From Acidobacteriaceae bacterium (lineage in GTDB: Bacteria; Acidobacteriota; Terriglobia; Terriglobales; Acidobacteriaceae), in assembly GCA_003142935.1 (NCBI GenBank), contig PLOG01000095.1, positions 14,182-62,345 of the forward strand: a stretch of DNA of 48,164 bases. Reading direction: 5' to 3'. Positions 32,029 through 41,480 of this stretch are shown here, piece after piece (position 1 is the first letter of the stretch; each line of letters opens with the position of its first letter). The notes beneath the pieces are model-generated. The model saw only the letters and a list, made by a program, of their open reading frames with translations, searched no databases and had not been told where the DNA came from. The position numbers and the translations under genes were made by a program.

Positions 32029-33678
32029 CTATGCCCTGATATCCAGCCTGTATTCGCCGCTTGCGACTGCCGAATCCCTCAGAGGGATCGGGTCGTTCTG
32101 AAGTGCTAGCGGCGCCTCAGAGATCTCAACTGGACGAATCGCTTTCTGTTGTTGTTGCGAAGAGCGATCTCCTTCGTTTGAGAAAGAGGTCCCGCCCTGG
32201 TTGACGTGAATGGTTGCGTGCAGCCCATATTCGCTGCCGAGTTTTGCCTGAATGGAGGGGATATGCGCTGAAAGCGCACTCCCGAGTTCGTTGTGATCGA
32301 CAGAGATCTGGGCTTGCATCTGCTGTTGCGAGACGGCAGTCCGAATCGAGATATCTCCAAACTCGCTAGAGTGCATGCCCACGCGCATCTCCGATTCGCC
32401 CATCGTCTGGATCAGCCGAGCAGCATTGATGCCGGACATGCCTGCAGACCCGCTGCCAACCCACTGCTCGGATACCTGGCTCTCAGACCCTTCGCCACGA
32501 TGAGTTGCAGTCTCAGTGGAACCAGAGGATGTGTGGGTTTGTGTCACGCTGTGCGATTCCGTCTGCGCCGCAAAGGCAGCCGGTTGAAGCGTAATGCCTT
32601 CGGCGCCCTTGGCCGCAACAACTGCCGTCTGCGCGCTATCAATCTGAGGGTGTTGAGCTGGCGAGCTTGTTGCTCCGAGATTCGGTGAAGAGGTGGGATC
32701 GTCTCCGCCATAGTTATTTTTTGTCTGCTTGGCCGTTTCGGCCGTGTTCGCCGCATCCGAATTCAATCCGAATGCCGAACCGGGAGCCTTCGACTGAATC
32801 ACCGTTCCTGCCGGCTGATTCGCATCTCCATTGTTTTTCACAATTGCAGAGCCCTTTAAAATGTCCGTTGCCAGATTCGTTTGCAGCACGCTCGCTGGAT
32901 CGGATGGGGGAGTGCCGCCTGTATCTGCGTTCGCAGCGGAAGATTGAGCAGTGCCGGTTTCCGTGCCTTGCGCCGGAGAGGCCAGGTCCGCCGCCGTCAG
33001 TTGCTGAGCAAGCTGTCGAGAAGAGGAAATTGCTATCTGCATGCCAGCGAGTATCTGCTCTCCAGCATTTTCCCGATCGATTCGAGAACTTCGCGCGTCG
33101 TTCACGTCATCGGACCCCTTTATGTTTCCCTGCGCTTGCATATCCGAATTTGAACCCGCGATTTCGATATCGGATGTCGTGGCCGAGGCGCCGAACGATG
33201 TGTTCAGCTGAGGCTGTGCCGTCGAGGCCTGGTAGCAAAAATGCGATGCGACTTGGGAAGTGAAGGCGGTCCTTTTTGATGCAGTCCTGAGAGAGTTGCG
33301 ATCACCGGCGTTCTGCGGACTCTTCGCCGATGTCGAATTGTCGTCGACCTGGCCTGACCTCCGATCGATCTGTTTATCGCGCGGTGAGGCGCTGTTACCT
33401 TGTGGAGCCGCACTCGTGTTCTGGTTCTGATTCTCATTGGGAGTGGAATCGCCTGAATGCCCGGCGGACTGGCCTTGCGAGTCAGAACTACCTGAATCGG
33501 ATCTTTGGACTGGACGACTTGAAGCGCTCGTGAGGGTGTCAAGAAACGACGGGCCCGAAGATTTCACGGCAGCACTTTCGAGAGTTGTCGAGCTGCTCTG
33601 AACGGGTTTTAGCGCAATTCGCACGCCCCTTTTATTGCAAGCCTCGTGCCATCGATTGGCGTCCAGGAGAACCCTCAC
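32029..33678 (-). CDS. fliK: Hook-length control protein FliK
   Basis: FliK measures the hook and triggers the FlhB switch. The frame has 549 codons: a long, poorly conserved, Ser/Gln/Asn-rich N-terminal region and a C-terminal Flg_hook domain (about 430-500: MRVGMHSSEFGDISIRTAVS, then SALSAHIPSIQAKLGSEYGL). The start is uncertain: the GTG at 33678 has no ribosome site, and a later GTG near 33625 is possible. It lies after the fliJ terminator, so it begins a new unit with flgD and flgE. Confidence 0.85.
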   Translation of the reverse strand: MRVLLDANRWHEACNKRGVRIALKPVQSSSTTLESAAVKSSGPSFLDTLTSASSRPVQRSDSGSSDSQGQSAGHSGDSTPNENQNQNTSAAPQGNSASPRDKQIDRRSGQVDDNSTSAKSPQNAGDRNSLRTASKRTAFTSQVASHFCYQASTAQPQLNTSFGASATTSDIEIAGSNSDMQAQGNIKGSDDVNDARSSRIDRENAGEQILAGMQIAISSSRQLAQQLTAADLASPAQGTETGTAQSSAANADTGGTPPSDPASVLQTNLATDILKGSAIVKNNGDANQPAGTVIQSKAPGSAFGLNSDAANTAETAKQTKNNYGGDDPTSSPNLGATSSPAQHPQIDSAQTAVVAAKGAEGITLQPAAFAAQTESHSVTQTHTSSGSTETATHRGEGSESQVSEQWVGSGSAGMSGINAARLIQTMGESEMRVGMHSSEFGDISIRTAVSQQQMQAQISVDHNELGSALSAHIPSIQAKLGSEYGLHATIHVNQGGTSFSNEGDRSSQQQQKAIRPVEISEAPLALQNDPIPLRDSAVASGEYRLDIRA

Positions 33679-33831
33679 GCGAATCTATAAGTCGTTCAAT
33701 ACAAATAGCATATGCTTAACCGAGTGATTGGGTAGGCGGGAGCACTCTTCGTAATGGGCAACGGTTGCCGAATTCACTGGGCAAACTCTGCCTAACTGTT
33801 GAATAAACTCGCCTACTTGCTGCCCGCTGCC

Positions 33832-33866
33832 AAAAGCAAAAGGCCCGCGAACCGAAGTCGCAGGCC
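33832..33866 (-). terminator. Intrinsic terminator after fliJ
   Basis: On the minus strand GGCCTGCGA, a 7-nt loop and TCGCGGGCC (one G-T pair) form a strong stem followed by TTTTGCTTTT. It lies 27 nt beyond the fliJ stop and separates flgB-to-fliJ from fliK-flgD-flgE. Confidence 0.85.
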
Positions 33867-33892
33867 AAAAAGTTTCGACAAACAATTGCTTA

Positions 33893-34330
33893 TCAACCTC
33901 GTTGTAATCGCGCAACAAAAATATCGTCGAGAGTCTTCTGCTGGATGCGAAGCTGATTTTGCTCCCACGCATTTCGCTGTTGCTCTAGAAGATCTGTCAA
34001 CATCCTGCGGTTCACACGGGCTGCCTGATAAAGCTTCATATGCGTATCGCGTTGGCTCTTCAATGTCACCAGAGTCTCGGAGAGAGTTTGCTTTGCCACG
34101 ACGGCTGAATTCATCTCATCCTGCAGGTCCTTCAGTTGACATGCCTGCATCCATCTCTGCAGCGATTCTTCCCGCTCATCGCTTGCCTTGGCCAGTTCTT
34201 CAGTCAATTCGTCGATGCGACGCCGAACGCGAGCCACTTCGAATTGAACCTTTTGCAACGCGAGTTCTTCACGCTTTTCGATGCTCTCTCTGAACTGAAG
34301 CACGGATGCCAGTGGAAATCGAAAACCCAT
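33893..34330 (-). CDS. fliJ: Flagellar export protein FliJ
   Basis: FliJ is the central stalk of the FliI/FliH export ATPase. The 145 residues form a long two-stranded coiled coil throughout (LASVLQFRESIEKREELALQ at the N-terminus is the family pattern). It is followed by a terminator and preceded by fliI. Confidence 0.88.
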   Translation of the reverse strand: MGFRFPLASVLQFRESIEKREELALQKVQFEVARVRRRIDELTEELAKASDEREESLQRWMQACQLKDLQDEMNSAVVAKQTLSETLVTLKSQRDTHMKLYQAARVNRRMLTDLLEQQRNAWEQNQLRIQQKTLDDIFVARLQRG

Positions 34331-34371
34331 TTCAGAATCTCCCGAGCTTTTCTTCGCGATTCAATGCGCCC

Positions 34372-35679
34372 CTAAATCGGCAGCTCCATCATTTTCTTCA
34401 CAGCTTCGTCAAAGGTGCAGAATTCATCCGGTTTCTGTTTCAGGAAACTGCTAATCGCAGGAAGAGTTTCGATTGCTTTATCCAGGATCGGATCCGAACC
34501 ACTCTGGTAGGCGCCAATCCGAATAAGATCTTCCGACCGCGCATACGCGGCCAATAGCTGGCGCACAGCGTTGGCCCGCGCAAGATGCCGATCGCTCACC
34601 ATATTGCTCATTAGCCGGCTGAGACTCTCGAGAATGGATATCGGAGGATAATGACCGTGAAGCGCGAGATTCCGGTCCAGTACGATGTGCCCATCGAGCA
34701 ACGACCGCACCGTATCCACAACAGGATCCTGCTGATCGTCTCCTTCCATGAGCACAGTATAGAAAGCGGTGATGCTTCCCTGGGAAAAGTTCCCTGCACG
34801 TTCGGCGAGACGAGCAAGCATATTCAGGACTGAAGGCGTATAGCCTTTTGCAGTCGGAGGTTCTCCGGCGGCCAGGCCAATCTCGCGTTGCGCCATCGCG
34901 AAGCGTGTCAGCGAGTCGACAATCAACAAAACATTCTTCCCGGTACTGGCGAAATGCTCTGCCACGGCTGTGGCCGCAAGCGCAGCGCGTATACGGAGAA
35001 CGGGCGATTGATCGGATGTGGATACAACGACCACAGCGCGTTGCAGCCCTTCTTCGCCGAGGACCTCGAGGAACTCGCCCACTTCGCGCCCCCGCTCGCC
35101 GACCAGCGCCAACACGGTCATATCCGCGGCAGTTCCGCGCGCCATCATTCCGATGAGTGTGCTTTTTCCAACCCCGCTTCCGCCAAAGATTCCTACGCGC
35201 TGCCCTCGGCCGCACGTCAAGAAACCATCGATCGCTCGAATTCCGCAGCTGAGCGGTTCGCGAATTGGCACGCGTTCAAGGGGCAGCGGCGCAGAGCCGT
35301 CGATAGTGACAGAATGGATGGCCCGATAATCGCCTTTTCCATCCAGAGGATTGCCGGACGAATCGATGACGCGACCCAGCATCTTAGGTCCAACCCGGAT
35401 CGATGGACGCGCGCCCCAGGTAATGAGTTGGTCCCCGAAGCGAATTCCCTGCGGCTGATCGGTGGTCATCGCCAACATTGTCGAACCGCGAAACCCGACG
35501 ATCTCACCCGAATAATTCTTTCCGCTGTGATCCATAATCAGGCAGGACTCACCCACCGAGCAGAATGGTCCTTCAGACTCAATCAGGTTACCGACAACCT
35601 GGCTGATTCGGCCGTGCCATCGAAGCGTTGAGCCTGTCTCGAGGTAATGCGTATAAGGAGCTAGAAGTGGGCGGCTCAT
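34372..35679 (-). CDS. fliI: Flagellar export ATPase FliI
   Basis: This F1-beta-like ATPase energises export. The 435 residues have Walker A GGSGVGKST (166-174), the LVGERGREVGEFLE block, the Walker B region LLIVDSLTRFAMAQREIGLA, and a conserved QGSITAFYTVLMEGDD segment. The start overlaps the fliH stop by 4 nt. Confidence 0.96.
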   Translation of the reverse strand: MSRPLLAPYTHYLETGSTLRWHGRISQVVGNLIESEGPFCSVGESCLIMDHSGKNYSGEIVGFRGSTMLAMTTDQPQGIRFGDQLITWGARPSIRVGPKMLGRVIDSSGNPLDGKGDYRAIHSVTIDGSAPLPLERVPIREPLSCGIRAIDGFLTCGRGQRVGIFGGSGVGKSTLIGMMARGTAADMTVLALVGERGREVGEFLEVLGEEGLQRAVVVVSTSDQSPVLRIRAALAATAVAEHFASTGKNVLLIVDSLTRFAMAQREIGLAAGEPPTAKGYTPSVLNMLARLAERAGNFSQGSITAFYTVLMEGDDQQDPVVDTVRSLLDGHIVLDRNLALHGHYPPISILESLSRLMSNMVSDRHLARANAVRQLLAAYARSEDLIRIGAYQSGSDPILDKAIETLPAISSFLKQKPDEFCTFDEAVKKMMELPI

Positions 35680-36362
35680 CGGCTTGCCGGCCTCAATGCG
35701 AGCAAATCGAAAAACCCTTGCTCAACTTCTTTCAATTGCGTGTCGAGCCCGAAATTGGCAGATCCAAGCTCGGTTCCAACCATGCAATCCTGGTCGCTGA
35801 GATGCGCGTCCTCGGCGATCTCAACGTGAGCCATGCCCGGAATTTCCGCGAAGTAATGTCTCCACCTATCAGCGCGACTGGGGCTCACGCGAAGCGTCAC
35901 GCTTGAGCCTTCGCGCATTTTTCCCACGGCAATTCGAACCAGCGCGGCTACCAGCATTGGATCAACCTGGGATTCGCGGTGCAGAATCTTGGCGGCAATC
36001 GAAAGCGCGAGCTGAACAATCTCCGCTTCCACTCGCGCATAGTACTCGTTCCGCTGTTCCTCGAATCCTAAAAGAAGCTTGGCAATCGCCGCACGCTCCG
36101 CAAGAAGCTTTTGGTCATATTCCTTGCGCAAGCGCTGCTCCACTTCGAGCGCCGCACCTGCCCGTTCGCGCTCAATCTTCGCGGCAATTTCGGTTGACAA
36201 ATGTGTCGATGCAGCAGAGCCATCGCCTTTTTCCGCGCCGCCCAGGTTCGGCATCCGCATCGGAATTGCGAACTCGCGCTCCGCGCGATTCGTCATATCC
36301 CGATATTGCAGGGCAGCGACAGGAACCGCGATCGCGCCACCGGTCTCCGCGCTAGAGCACAT
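35676..36362 (-). CDS. fliH: Flagellar export regulator FliH
   Basis: FliH is the peripheral stalk that regulates FliI. The protein has about 228 residues from the ATG at 36362, chosen because GGAG is nine bases upstream; an ATG at 36368 is too near that site. It has a charged helical middle (IERERAGAALEVEQRLRKEY) and the conserved C-terminal domain (IVQLALSIAAKILHRE, VTLRVSPSRADRWR). It overlaps fliG by 11 nt. Confidence 0.85.
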   Translation of the reverse strand: MCSSAETGGAIAVPVAALQYRDMTNRAEREFAIPMRMPNLGGAEKGDGSAASTHLSTEIAAKIERERAGAALEVEQRLRKEYDQKLLAERAAIAKLLLGFEEQRNEYYARVEAEIVQLALSIAAKILHRESQVDPMLVAALVRIAVGKMREGSSVTLRVSPSRADRWRHYFAEIPGMAHVEIAEDAHLSDQDCMVGTELGSANFGLDTQLKEVEQGFFDLLALRPASR

Positions 36363-37374
36363 ACTCATCTTCTCCTTCGCTCTTCAACACGATTTTGCCT
36401 TCTGCCTCCAGCTTGCGGGCGATGGCAACAATTTCGCTTTGGGCTTTGGCAACATCCTTACTCCGAACCGGTCCCAGCATCTCGGAGTCTTCTTTCATAA
36501 TCTCCACGGCGCGCGAGGACATGGTGCGATAGATGTGGGCTCGCAGGTCTTCACTCGCACCCTTGAGCGCAATCATCAGTGTCTTCTTGTCGACGGAATT
36601 GACAAGCTCGCGCAAGTCGGGCTCAGGAACTTCGAGAAAGTTTTCGAACGTGAACATCATGTCGCGAATATTGATCGCCAACTTCGGCTCTTCGGCTTCA
36701 ATCGTCTCCAGAATCTGCCGCGCCGCGGTTGGGTCCATGCGGTTCATTAAGTCGGCAAGGTTCTTGAATCCTGAGTCAGAGCGCCTGGATTGATCGCCAG
36801 TCGAAGCAAAACGGCGATTGAGCACTCTCGATGCCTTAGCCGCGGCCTCCGGGGAAAATTGTTTCATTGTCGCGAGCCGCTTCACGCAATCCACGCGAGC
36901 CTCGGGCTCGAGATTCATGAGCAGCGACGAGGCCTGCTTGGGATCGAGGTGCCCCACAACCAGAGCCTTGGTCTGCGCGTGTTCTCCCGCCAAAAAGCGA
37001 GCCAATTTTTGAGGTTCAGCCTTCTTCAGCGCCTCCACCTTGAACGACTTTCCGTCGTCCTTCCGGGTCAACCGATCCACTATGCTCTTGGCGCCATTCT
37101 CTCCAAATGCCTTTACGAGCAGGCGCACTGCACGATCCTGACCGCCAACCGCGATAAACTCCTGCGCGGCGATCAGCTCGTGGTACTCCTCAAGTACCTG
37201 CACCGTCACTTCTATGGGAACGGGCGCCAGGTTGGCCACTTCTTCGGTAATCCGCTCGAGGTCGTCCTTTGGCAAATTACGCAAAATCGGCGCAGCATCG
37301 TCCTCACCTAGGAGCGAGAGTAGAATCGCCGCCTTCTGCGCGCCACTTGAGGTTGTCCGATCGAGTGCGCTCAT
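36352..37374 (-). CDS. fliG: Flagellar motor switch protein FliG
   Basis: FliG couples the stator to the rotor. The product has 340 residues from the ATG at 37374, which has GGAGG upstream and overlaps the fliF stop as ATGA; a longer frame runs into fliF. N-terminal (KAAILLSLLGEDDAAPILRN), middle and C-terminal domains are all present, with charged torque residues in the KKTLMIALKGASEDLRAHIY region. Confidence 0.95.
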   Translation of the reverse strand: MSALDRTTSSGAQKAAILLSLLGEDDAAPILRNLPKDDLERITEEVANLAPVPIEVTVQVLEEYHELIAAQEFIAVGGQDRAVRLLVKAFGENGAKSIVDRLTRKDDGKSFKVEALKKAEPQKLARFLAGEHAQTKALVVGHLDPKQASSLLMNLEPEARVDCVKRLATMKQFSPEAAAKASRVLNRRFASTGDQSRRSDSGFKNLADLMNRMDPTAARQILETIEAEEPKLAINIRDMMFTFENFLEVPEPDLRELVNSVDKKTLMIALKGASEDLRAHIYRTMSSRAVEIMKEDSEMLGPVRSKDVAKAQSEIVAIARKLEAEGKIVLKSEGEDEYVL

Positions 37375-38957
37375 TGCTTTTCCTCCCGCATCCACGCTTG
37401 CATTGCGCGTGCCGTATCCAGCGGTTTCTGCCGCACGAGTTCAAAGGCCTGCGTCTTCAACTGAGCGGCTCGCAACGTATGATCAACGGAACTTGCCGCA
37501 CCCGCCGCGAGCGATTGGTTGCTTCCGGTGGCCAGCGCAGGTTGAAGGCCCGCGCCAAGTTCATTGCGGGACAATGCCTGCTTCTGTACCGGCCGCACAA
37601 CAAATAGATAGGCCAACACAAAAAGCGCGAGGAGCGAGAGCGGCCGCAGGATTGACGAATAGTCCGAAACTGTTTTTTGTACCTCGGTGGCCCAGCCCGC
37701 GGCGGGAAGATCCGAATTTACCGGGTTACCGTCAAAAGACATGTTCTGCACGCTGATGGTGTCGCCGCGCTTGGCGTCGAATCCAATAGCAGCCTCGGCG
37801 AGTTGCTGGATCTTGTTGAGTTCGTCTTGCGATCTTGGCCGCTTGGTGAGAGTTGTTTTGCCGCCACGGTCGGTCTTTACCACTGCGTCGTCTATAAGAA
37901 GAGCCGCTGTCACGCGTTGGATGCGTCCTGCCGGCGTAACCGTGTGAATGACGGTCTTGTTCACCCCATACTGCGCGCTTTCAGACTTCGAGGTCTGCTG
38001 CCGGGCCAGTGAGTCGGCAGGCTTTGCCTTTTTATCTGTGGGTATGTTGCTTGCAGTGCCGGGAACGCCAGACTGAACGGCGCCTCCGCCTGAGTCATCT
38101 TCCGATCGTTGAACGCTGAGGAGCGCGCTCACAGAAGGGTCATACTTTTCATCGCTCTCTTCGGTCGAGTTCTGATCGTAATCGATGTTCACGCTGGCGC
38201 GGATCGCGTTGGCGCCGACGACCGGCTCCAGCGTGCCGATCAATCGCTGCGTCAGCCTGGCCACCTCTCCCTCCCCGGTGTCCGTATCGTCGTGACCCAG
38301 TCCCAGCGACCTGTCGGAGTCCGCATCGATGATAGCGACATCCTCGGGCTTCAATCCATCCACAGCGCCTGAAACCAGCCGCGAGATCGCCATCACTGCG
38401 TCCTTGGAAAGACCATTATGACGAAGCTTTAAAATCACAGAAGCCTTGGCGCCGCGTTGGCGATCGAGAAAGACAGAATCCGTTGGCATCACCAGGTGAA
38501 CCCGCGCGCTGTCTACATCGGAAAGCGTCTTAACAGTGCGTTCCAATTCGCCCTCGAGCGCGCGTTGATAGGCGACCTTCTCATCGAATTCGGTTTGGCC
38601 CCAGGACATCTTGTCAAATAGCTCAAAACCAAGGCGTCCACTATGCGGCTGACCCTGCGATGCCGTTTGCAGCCGAGCAGCATCCAACTTGTCTTGAGGA
38701 ACACTCACGGTTTTTCCGTCAGCACTGATTTGATGCGGAATGTTTTGCGTGTCAAGCTGCGCAGCAAGCGATTGCGCGTCCGCCGGGTCCATATCCTGAT
38801 AGAGCGGCTTGTAGGTTGGCGTTCCCATCAGGCGGGCAAAGATCGTCAAGAGGACCACCGTGATCCCCGCCCCGGCCAGAAGGAGCGCCTTCTGGCGGCC
38901 GCTACGCGTTGACCAAAACTGTTTTGCCTGTTCGGCCACATTCCCAAAGTCTGCCAT
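37371..38957 (-). CDS. fliF: MS-ring protein FliF
   Basis: FliF forms the MS-ring in the inner membrane. The 528 residues have an N-terminal membrane helix (ALLLAGAGITVVLLTIFARL), the ring-building motifs (PTYKPLYQDMDPADAQSLAA, GRLGFELFD, QRALEGELERTVKTLSDVDS, ARVHLVMPTDSVF), a variable periplasmic part, a second helix near residue 445 (LSLLALFVLAYLFVV) and a C-terminal FliG-binding tail. Confidence 0.97.
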   Translation of the reverse strand: MADFGNVAEQAKQFWSTRSGRQKALLLAGAGITVVLLTIFARLMGTPTYKPLYQDMDPADAQSLAAQLDTQNIPHQISADGKTVSVPQDKLDAARLQTASQGQPHSGRLGFELFDKMSWGQTEFDEKVAYQRALEGELERTVKTLSDVDSARVHLVMPTDSVFLDRQRGAKASVILKLRHNGLSKDAVMAISRLVSGAVDGLKPEDVAIIDADSDRSLGLGHDDTDTGEGEVARLTQRLIGTLEPVVGANAIRASVNIDYDQNSTEESDEKYDPSVSALLSVQRSEDDSGGGAVQSGVPGTASNIPTDKKAKPADSLARQQTSKSESAQYGVNKTVIHTVTPAGRIQRVTAALLIDDAVVKTDRGGKTTLTKRPRSQDELNKIQQLAEAAIGFDAKRGDTISVQNMSFDGNPVNSDLPAAGWATEVQKTVSDYSSILRPLSLLALFVLAYLFVVRPVQKQALSRNELGAGLQPALATGSNQSLAAGAASSVDHTLRAAQLKTQAFELVRQKPLDTARAMQAWMREEKQ

Positions 38958-38969
38958 CGGATCTCAATC

Positions 38970-39272
38970 CTAGAACTGCATTTTTTCTATATCCTGGTAG
39001 GCGCTGACGATCTTGTTCCTCACCTGCATCATCAGCTGAAACGAAACGTCTGCTTTTTCGACAGCGATCATCACCTGGTTTAAATCGGCCCCGCCGCCTT
39101 GCAAGAGATTACTGACCTGCGATGCAGCCGCGTCATGCAATTGATTAACGCCGCTGACGGCATTTGAGAGGACTGCCGAAAAACTATCTCCTCCCGATTG
39201 AGCCGCATTGTCCAGCGGCGCTACGTTCGGCATGTAGGCATTCGGAATTGCGCCCAGAGTGACGTTACTCAT
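38970..39272 (-). CDS. fliE: MS-ring/rod junction protein FliE
   Basis: The 100 residues end with the conserved pattern DLNQVMIAVEKADVSFQLMM followed by QVRNKIVSAYQDIEKMQF, which is diagnostic. It joins MS-ring and proximal rod. Confidence 0.95.
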   Translation of the reverse strand: MSNVTLGAIPNAYMPNVAPLDNAAQSGGDSFSAVLSNAVSGVNQLHDAAASQVSNLLQGGGADLNQVMIAVEKADVSFQLMMQVRNKIVSAYQDIEKMQF

Positions 39273-39286
39273 TTTCCGCTCCCGGT

Positions 39287-39736
39287 TTACGAAGATTTCA
39301 AAATGTCGATCGATTGCTGGATCATCTGTTTTGCAGCCGTCACTGCGGAGGCGTTCAGTTGATACGCTCGCACAGCGCCCATCAGGTCCACCATCTCAGA
39401 GACTGGATTGATAGCCGGATAGGCGACAAAGCCTTTCGCGTCGGCATCCGGATTTCCCGGCTCATACCGCATCACGGGCGGAGTTTGATCGTCAACCACC
39501 TGGGTCAGCTGCACCGAACCCGCTGTTGGCCGGCCAAGACCGCCAATGTGGTTGAGCACAGAACGAAACGGAGACGCGTTCGAGGCGCTGAAGACAACCT
39601 CCTTACGCACATAGGGTCCACCGGAATCGGTGTGCGTGGTCTCCGCATTGGCCAGGTTCGCCGAGGTCACTTCCGCCCGCTGCCTTTCAGCGGAAAGAGC
39701 GGACGCGCTAATGCTTAACATGTCGAAGAGGCCCAT
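39287..39736 (-). CDS. flgC: Proximal rod protein FlgC
   Basis: The product has 149 residues from the ATG at 39736 (GGGA seven bases upstream); a TTG at 39742 is less likely. The N-terminus is FDMLSISASALSAERQRAEV with SANLANAETTHT, and the end is MVDLMGAVRAYQLNASAVTA followed by AKQMIQQSIDIL. Confidence 0.93.
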   Translation of the reverse strand: MGLFDMLSISASALSAERQRAEVTSANLANAETTHTDSGGPYVRKEVVFSASNASPFRSVLNHIGGLGRPTAGSVQLTQVVDDQTPPVMRYEPGNPDADAKGFVAYPAINPVSEMVDLMGAVRAYQLNASAVTAAKQMIQQSIDILKSS

Positions 39737-39738
39737 GA

Positions 39739-40089
39739 TCAATTCCCATCCTTAATGGCAGTCAGCAAGCGATGAAACTCAGACTTGATCAGTTGCACGC
39801 CCATTTGATATTGGAGTTGAGTTTGAGAAAGCAGCAAGCTTTCTCTGTCGACGTTCACGTTGTTCCCGTCCGGACGCGTCGGCAGGCCTTCCACCTCGAT
39901 GGACGCAGGCTCCAGGTGCAGATTATTTCCCTGGCTCACCGCCTGCTGCATTGCGGCCTGAAAGTTGATGTCTTTTGTTTGATAGCCAGGCGTGTCGACA
40001 TTGGCAATGTTCGACGCGACCAGTTGCTGGCGATCCGAGGTCACTTTCAGATAGCCTTGAAGCAGTTGCATCAGAGGCGGAGTTGTCAT
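39739..40089 (-). CDS. flgB: Proximal rod protein FlgB
   Basis: The 116 residues carry the rod signature RQQLVASNIANVDTPGYQTK and a C-terminal LLSQTQLQYQMGVQLIKSEF. The start overlaps the upstream regulator stop by 4 nt, tying structural genes to the regulatory cassette. Confidence 0.94.
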   Translation of the reverse strand: MTTPPLMQLLQGYLKVTSDRQQLVASNIANVDTPGYQTKDINFQAAMQQAVSQGNNLHLEPASIEVEGLPTRPDGNNVNVDRESLLLSQTQLQYQMGVQLIKSEFHRLLTAIKDGN

Positions 40090-41480
40090 ATTGCGTATCT
40101 CCTTGGGGGCAGACCGTATTCGCGAATTTTGTTACGCAGTGTGCGCAAACTGATACCGAGCATCTCCGCGGCATGAGTACGGTTTCCATCCGTGAGGGCA
40201 AGCGTCTTTTCGAGGTGCAGTTTCTCCACTTGCCAGATCGGAGTGCCCGCGGGTACTTGAGCTGGGGCTGTGGTCACAGGAGACGGAAACACCACATCTG
40301 GAGCCTGGGCAAGGCTGGCGCGGCCGTGAAACTCCGTCTCGAAGCACTGCGCATCGATCACGGGCATTTCACTCAACGTGACAACACGGCGCATAAAGTT
40401 GGCCAGTTCGCGCACATTTCCCGGCCACGAGTGAGACTGCAAGCGCTCCAGAAAGCTGGGATGCAACTGCGGGAAGCCGGAACGATTCAGTTCCGCGTAT
40501 TTCTCCGCAAAGTAGCGAGCCAAAACCGGAATATCTTCGCGCCGCTCGCGCAAGGGCGGCAGAGTCAACGGAATCACGTTGAGGCGGTAGTAGAGATCCG
40601 CGCGAAATTGTCCCCGTCCGACCATTGCGGAGAGTGAAACATTTGTTGTTGCAATCACTCGAACATCGACTCGTACGGCCCGCGTTTCACCCAGGCGTTC
40701 AAATTCACGTTCCTGCAGAACGCGCAACATCTTTGGCTGCAGATTGAGCGGCATTTCGCCGATCTCGTCGAGCAGAATCGTGCCACCATCCGCCAGTTCG
40801 AACTTGCCAGGCCGGGATGCGATGGCGCCGGTAAAGGCTCCTCGCCCATGACCGAAGAGCTCGCTTTCGAGCAACGCTTCGGGGACTGCGGCGCAGTTGA
40901 TCGCAATAAACGGTTTGCCGCCGCGATCGCTCGACTCATGGATGAAACGCGCCAACAGCTCTTTTCCCGTGCCACTCTCGGCCTCGATCAAAACGTCGGC
41001 GCCAGTGCTAGACGCCGCGCGGGCGCGCTGCAGGGCTCGCAGCAGCGATGGCGCATGGCCGACAATATCTCCGTTCGAATCGATCTGTTCCGCCGGCAGA
41101 CGCTTTGCGCAACTCATCACTTGCGCAGCCGTGGCCTGGAGCCGATCGAACGGAATCGGCTTGGTGAGGTAGTCCAGCGCCCCATCGCGCATGGCGCTCA
41201 CAGCGTCCGGAACCGAGCCATAGGCGGTGAGCAGAATTACCGCGGTGCTGGGGCACGCATTGCGCGCGGCTTTCATCACTTCCATCCCGGAGCCATCGGG
41301 CATCCGAATGTCGGTTACAACCAGGTCGTACTCCCGATTCTCAACGCTGCGAATTGCTTCCCGCACGCAGGAAGCGGTATCGACCGTCCAGCCGTTGCGA
41401 AGAAAATTCGCGCGCAACGCCGTGCGAATGCCCGGTTCGTCATCAACCACCATTACCGACAGCGCTTCGTCCCTGCTCAT
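40086..41480 (-). CDS. NtrC-family sigma54 response regulator (FleR/FlrC-like)
   Basis: The 464 residues comprise a receiver domain (acidic pair D13-D14, phospho-acceptor D57, K107), a sigma54 AAA+ domain (Walker A from about 167, GAFTGA at 214-219) and a C-terminal Fis-type helix-turn-helix (KTLALTDGNRTHAAEMLGIS followed by LRTLRNKIREYGL). It would be phosphorylated by the adjacent PAS kinase and activate sigma54-dependent flagellar promoters such as the one proposed before flgF. It overlaps the kinase and flgB by 4 nt each. Confidence 0.93.
   Translation of the reverse strand: MSRDEALSVMVVDDEPGIRTALRANFLRNGWTVDTASCVREAIRSVENREYDLVVTDIRMPDGSGMEVMKAARNACPSTAVILLTAYGSVPDAVSAMRDGALDYLTKPIPFDRLQATAAQVMSCAKRLPAEQIDSNGDIVGHAPSLLRALQRARAASSTGADVLIEAESGTGKELLARFIHESSDRGGKPFIAINCAAVPEALLESELFGHGRGAFTGAIASRPGKFELADGGTILLDEIGEMPLNLQPKMLRVLQEREFERLGETRAVRVDVRVIATTNVSLSAMVGRGQFRADLYYRLNVIPLTLPPLRERREDIPVLARYFAEKYAELNRSGFPQLHPSFLERLQSHSWPGNVRELANFMRRVVTLSEMPVIDAQCFETEFHGRASLAQAPDVVFPSPVTTAPAQVPAGTPIWQVEKLHLEKTLALTDGNRTHAAEMLGISLRTLRNKIREYGLPPRRYAI

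Noticed and set aside
33685-33972. Minus-strand frame of 95 codons between fliK and fliJ
   Set aside because: It runs through the fliJ terminator hairpin and overlaps the fliJ 3' end in another frame; no ribosome site or recognisable domain.
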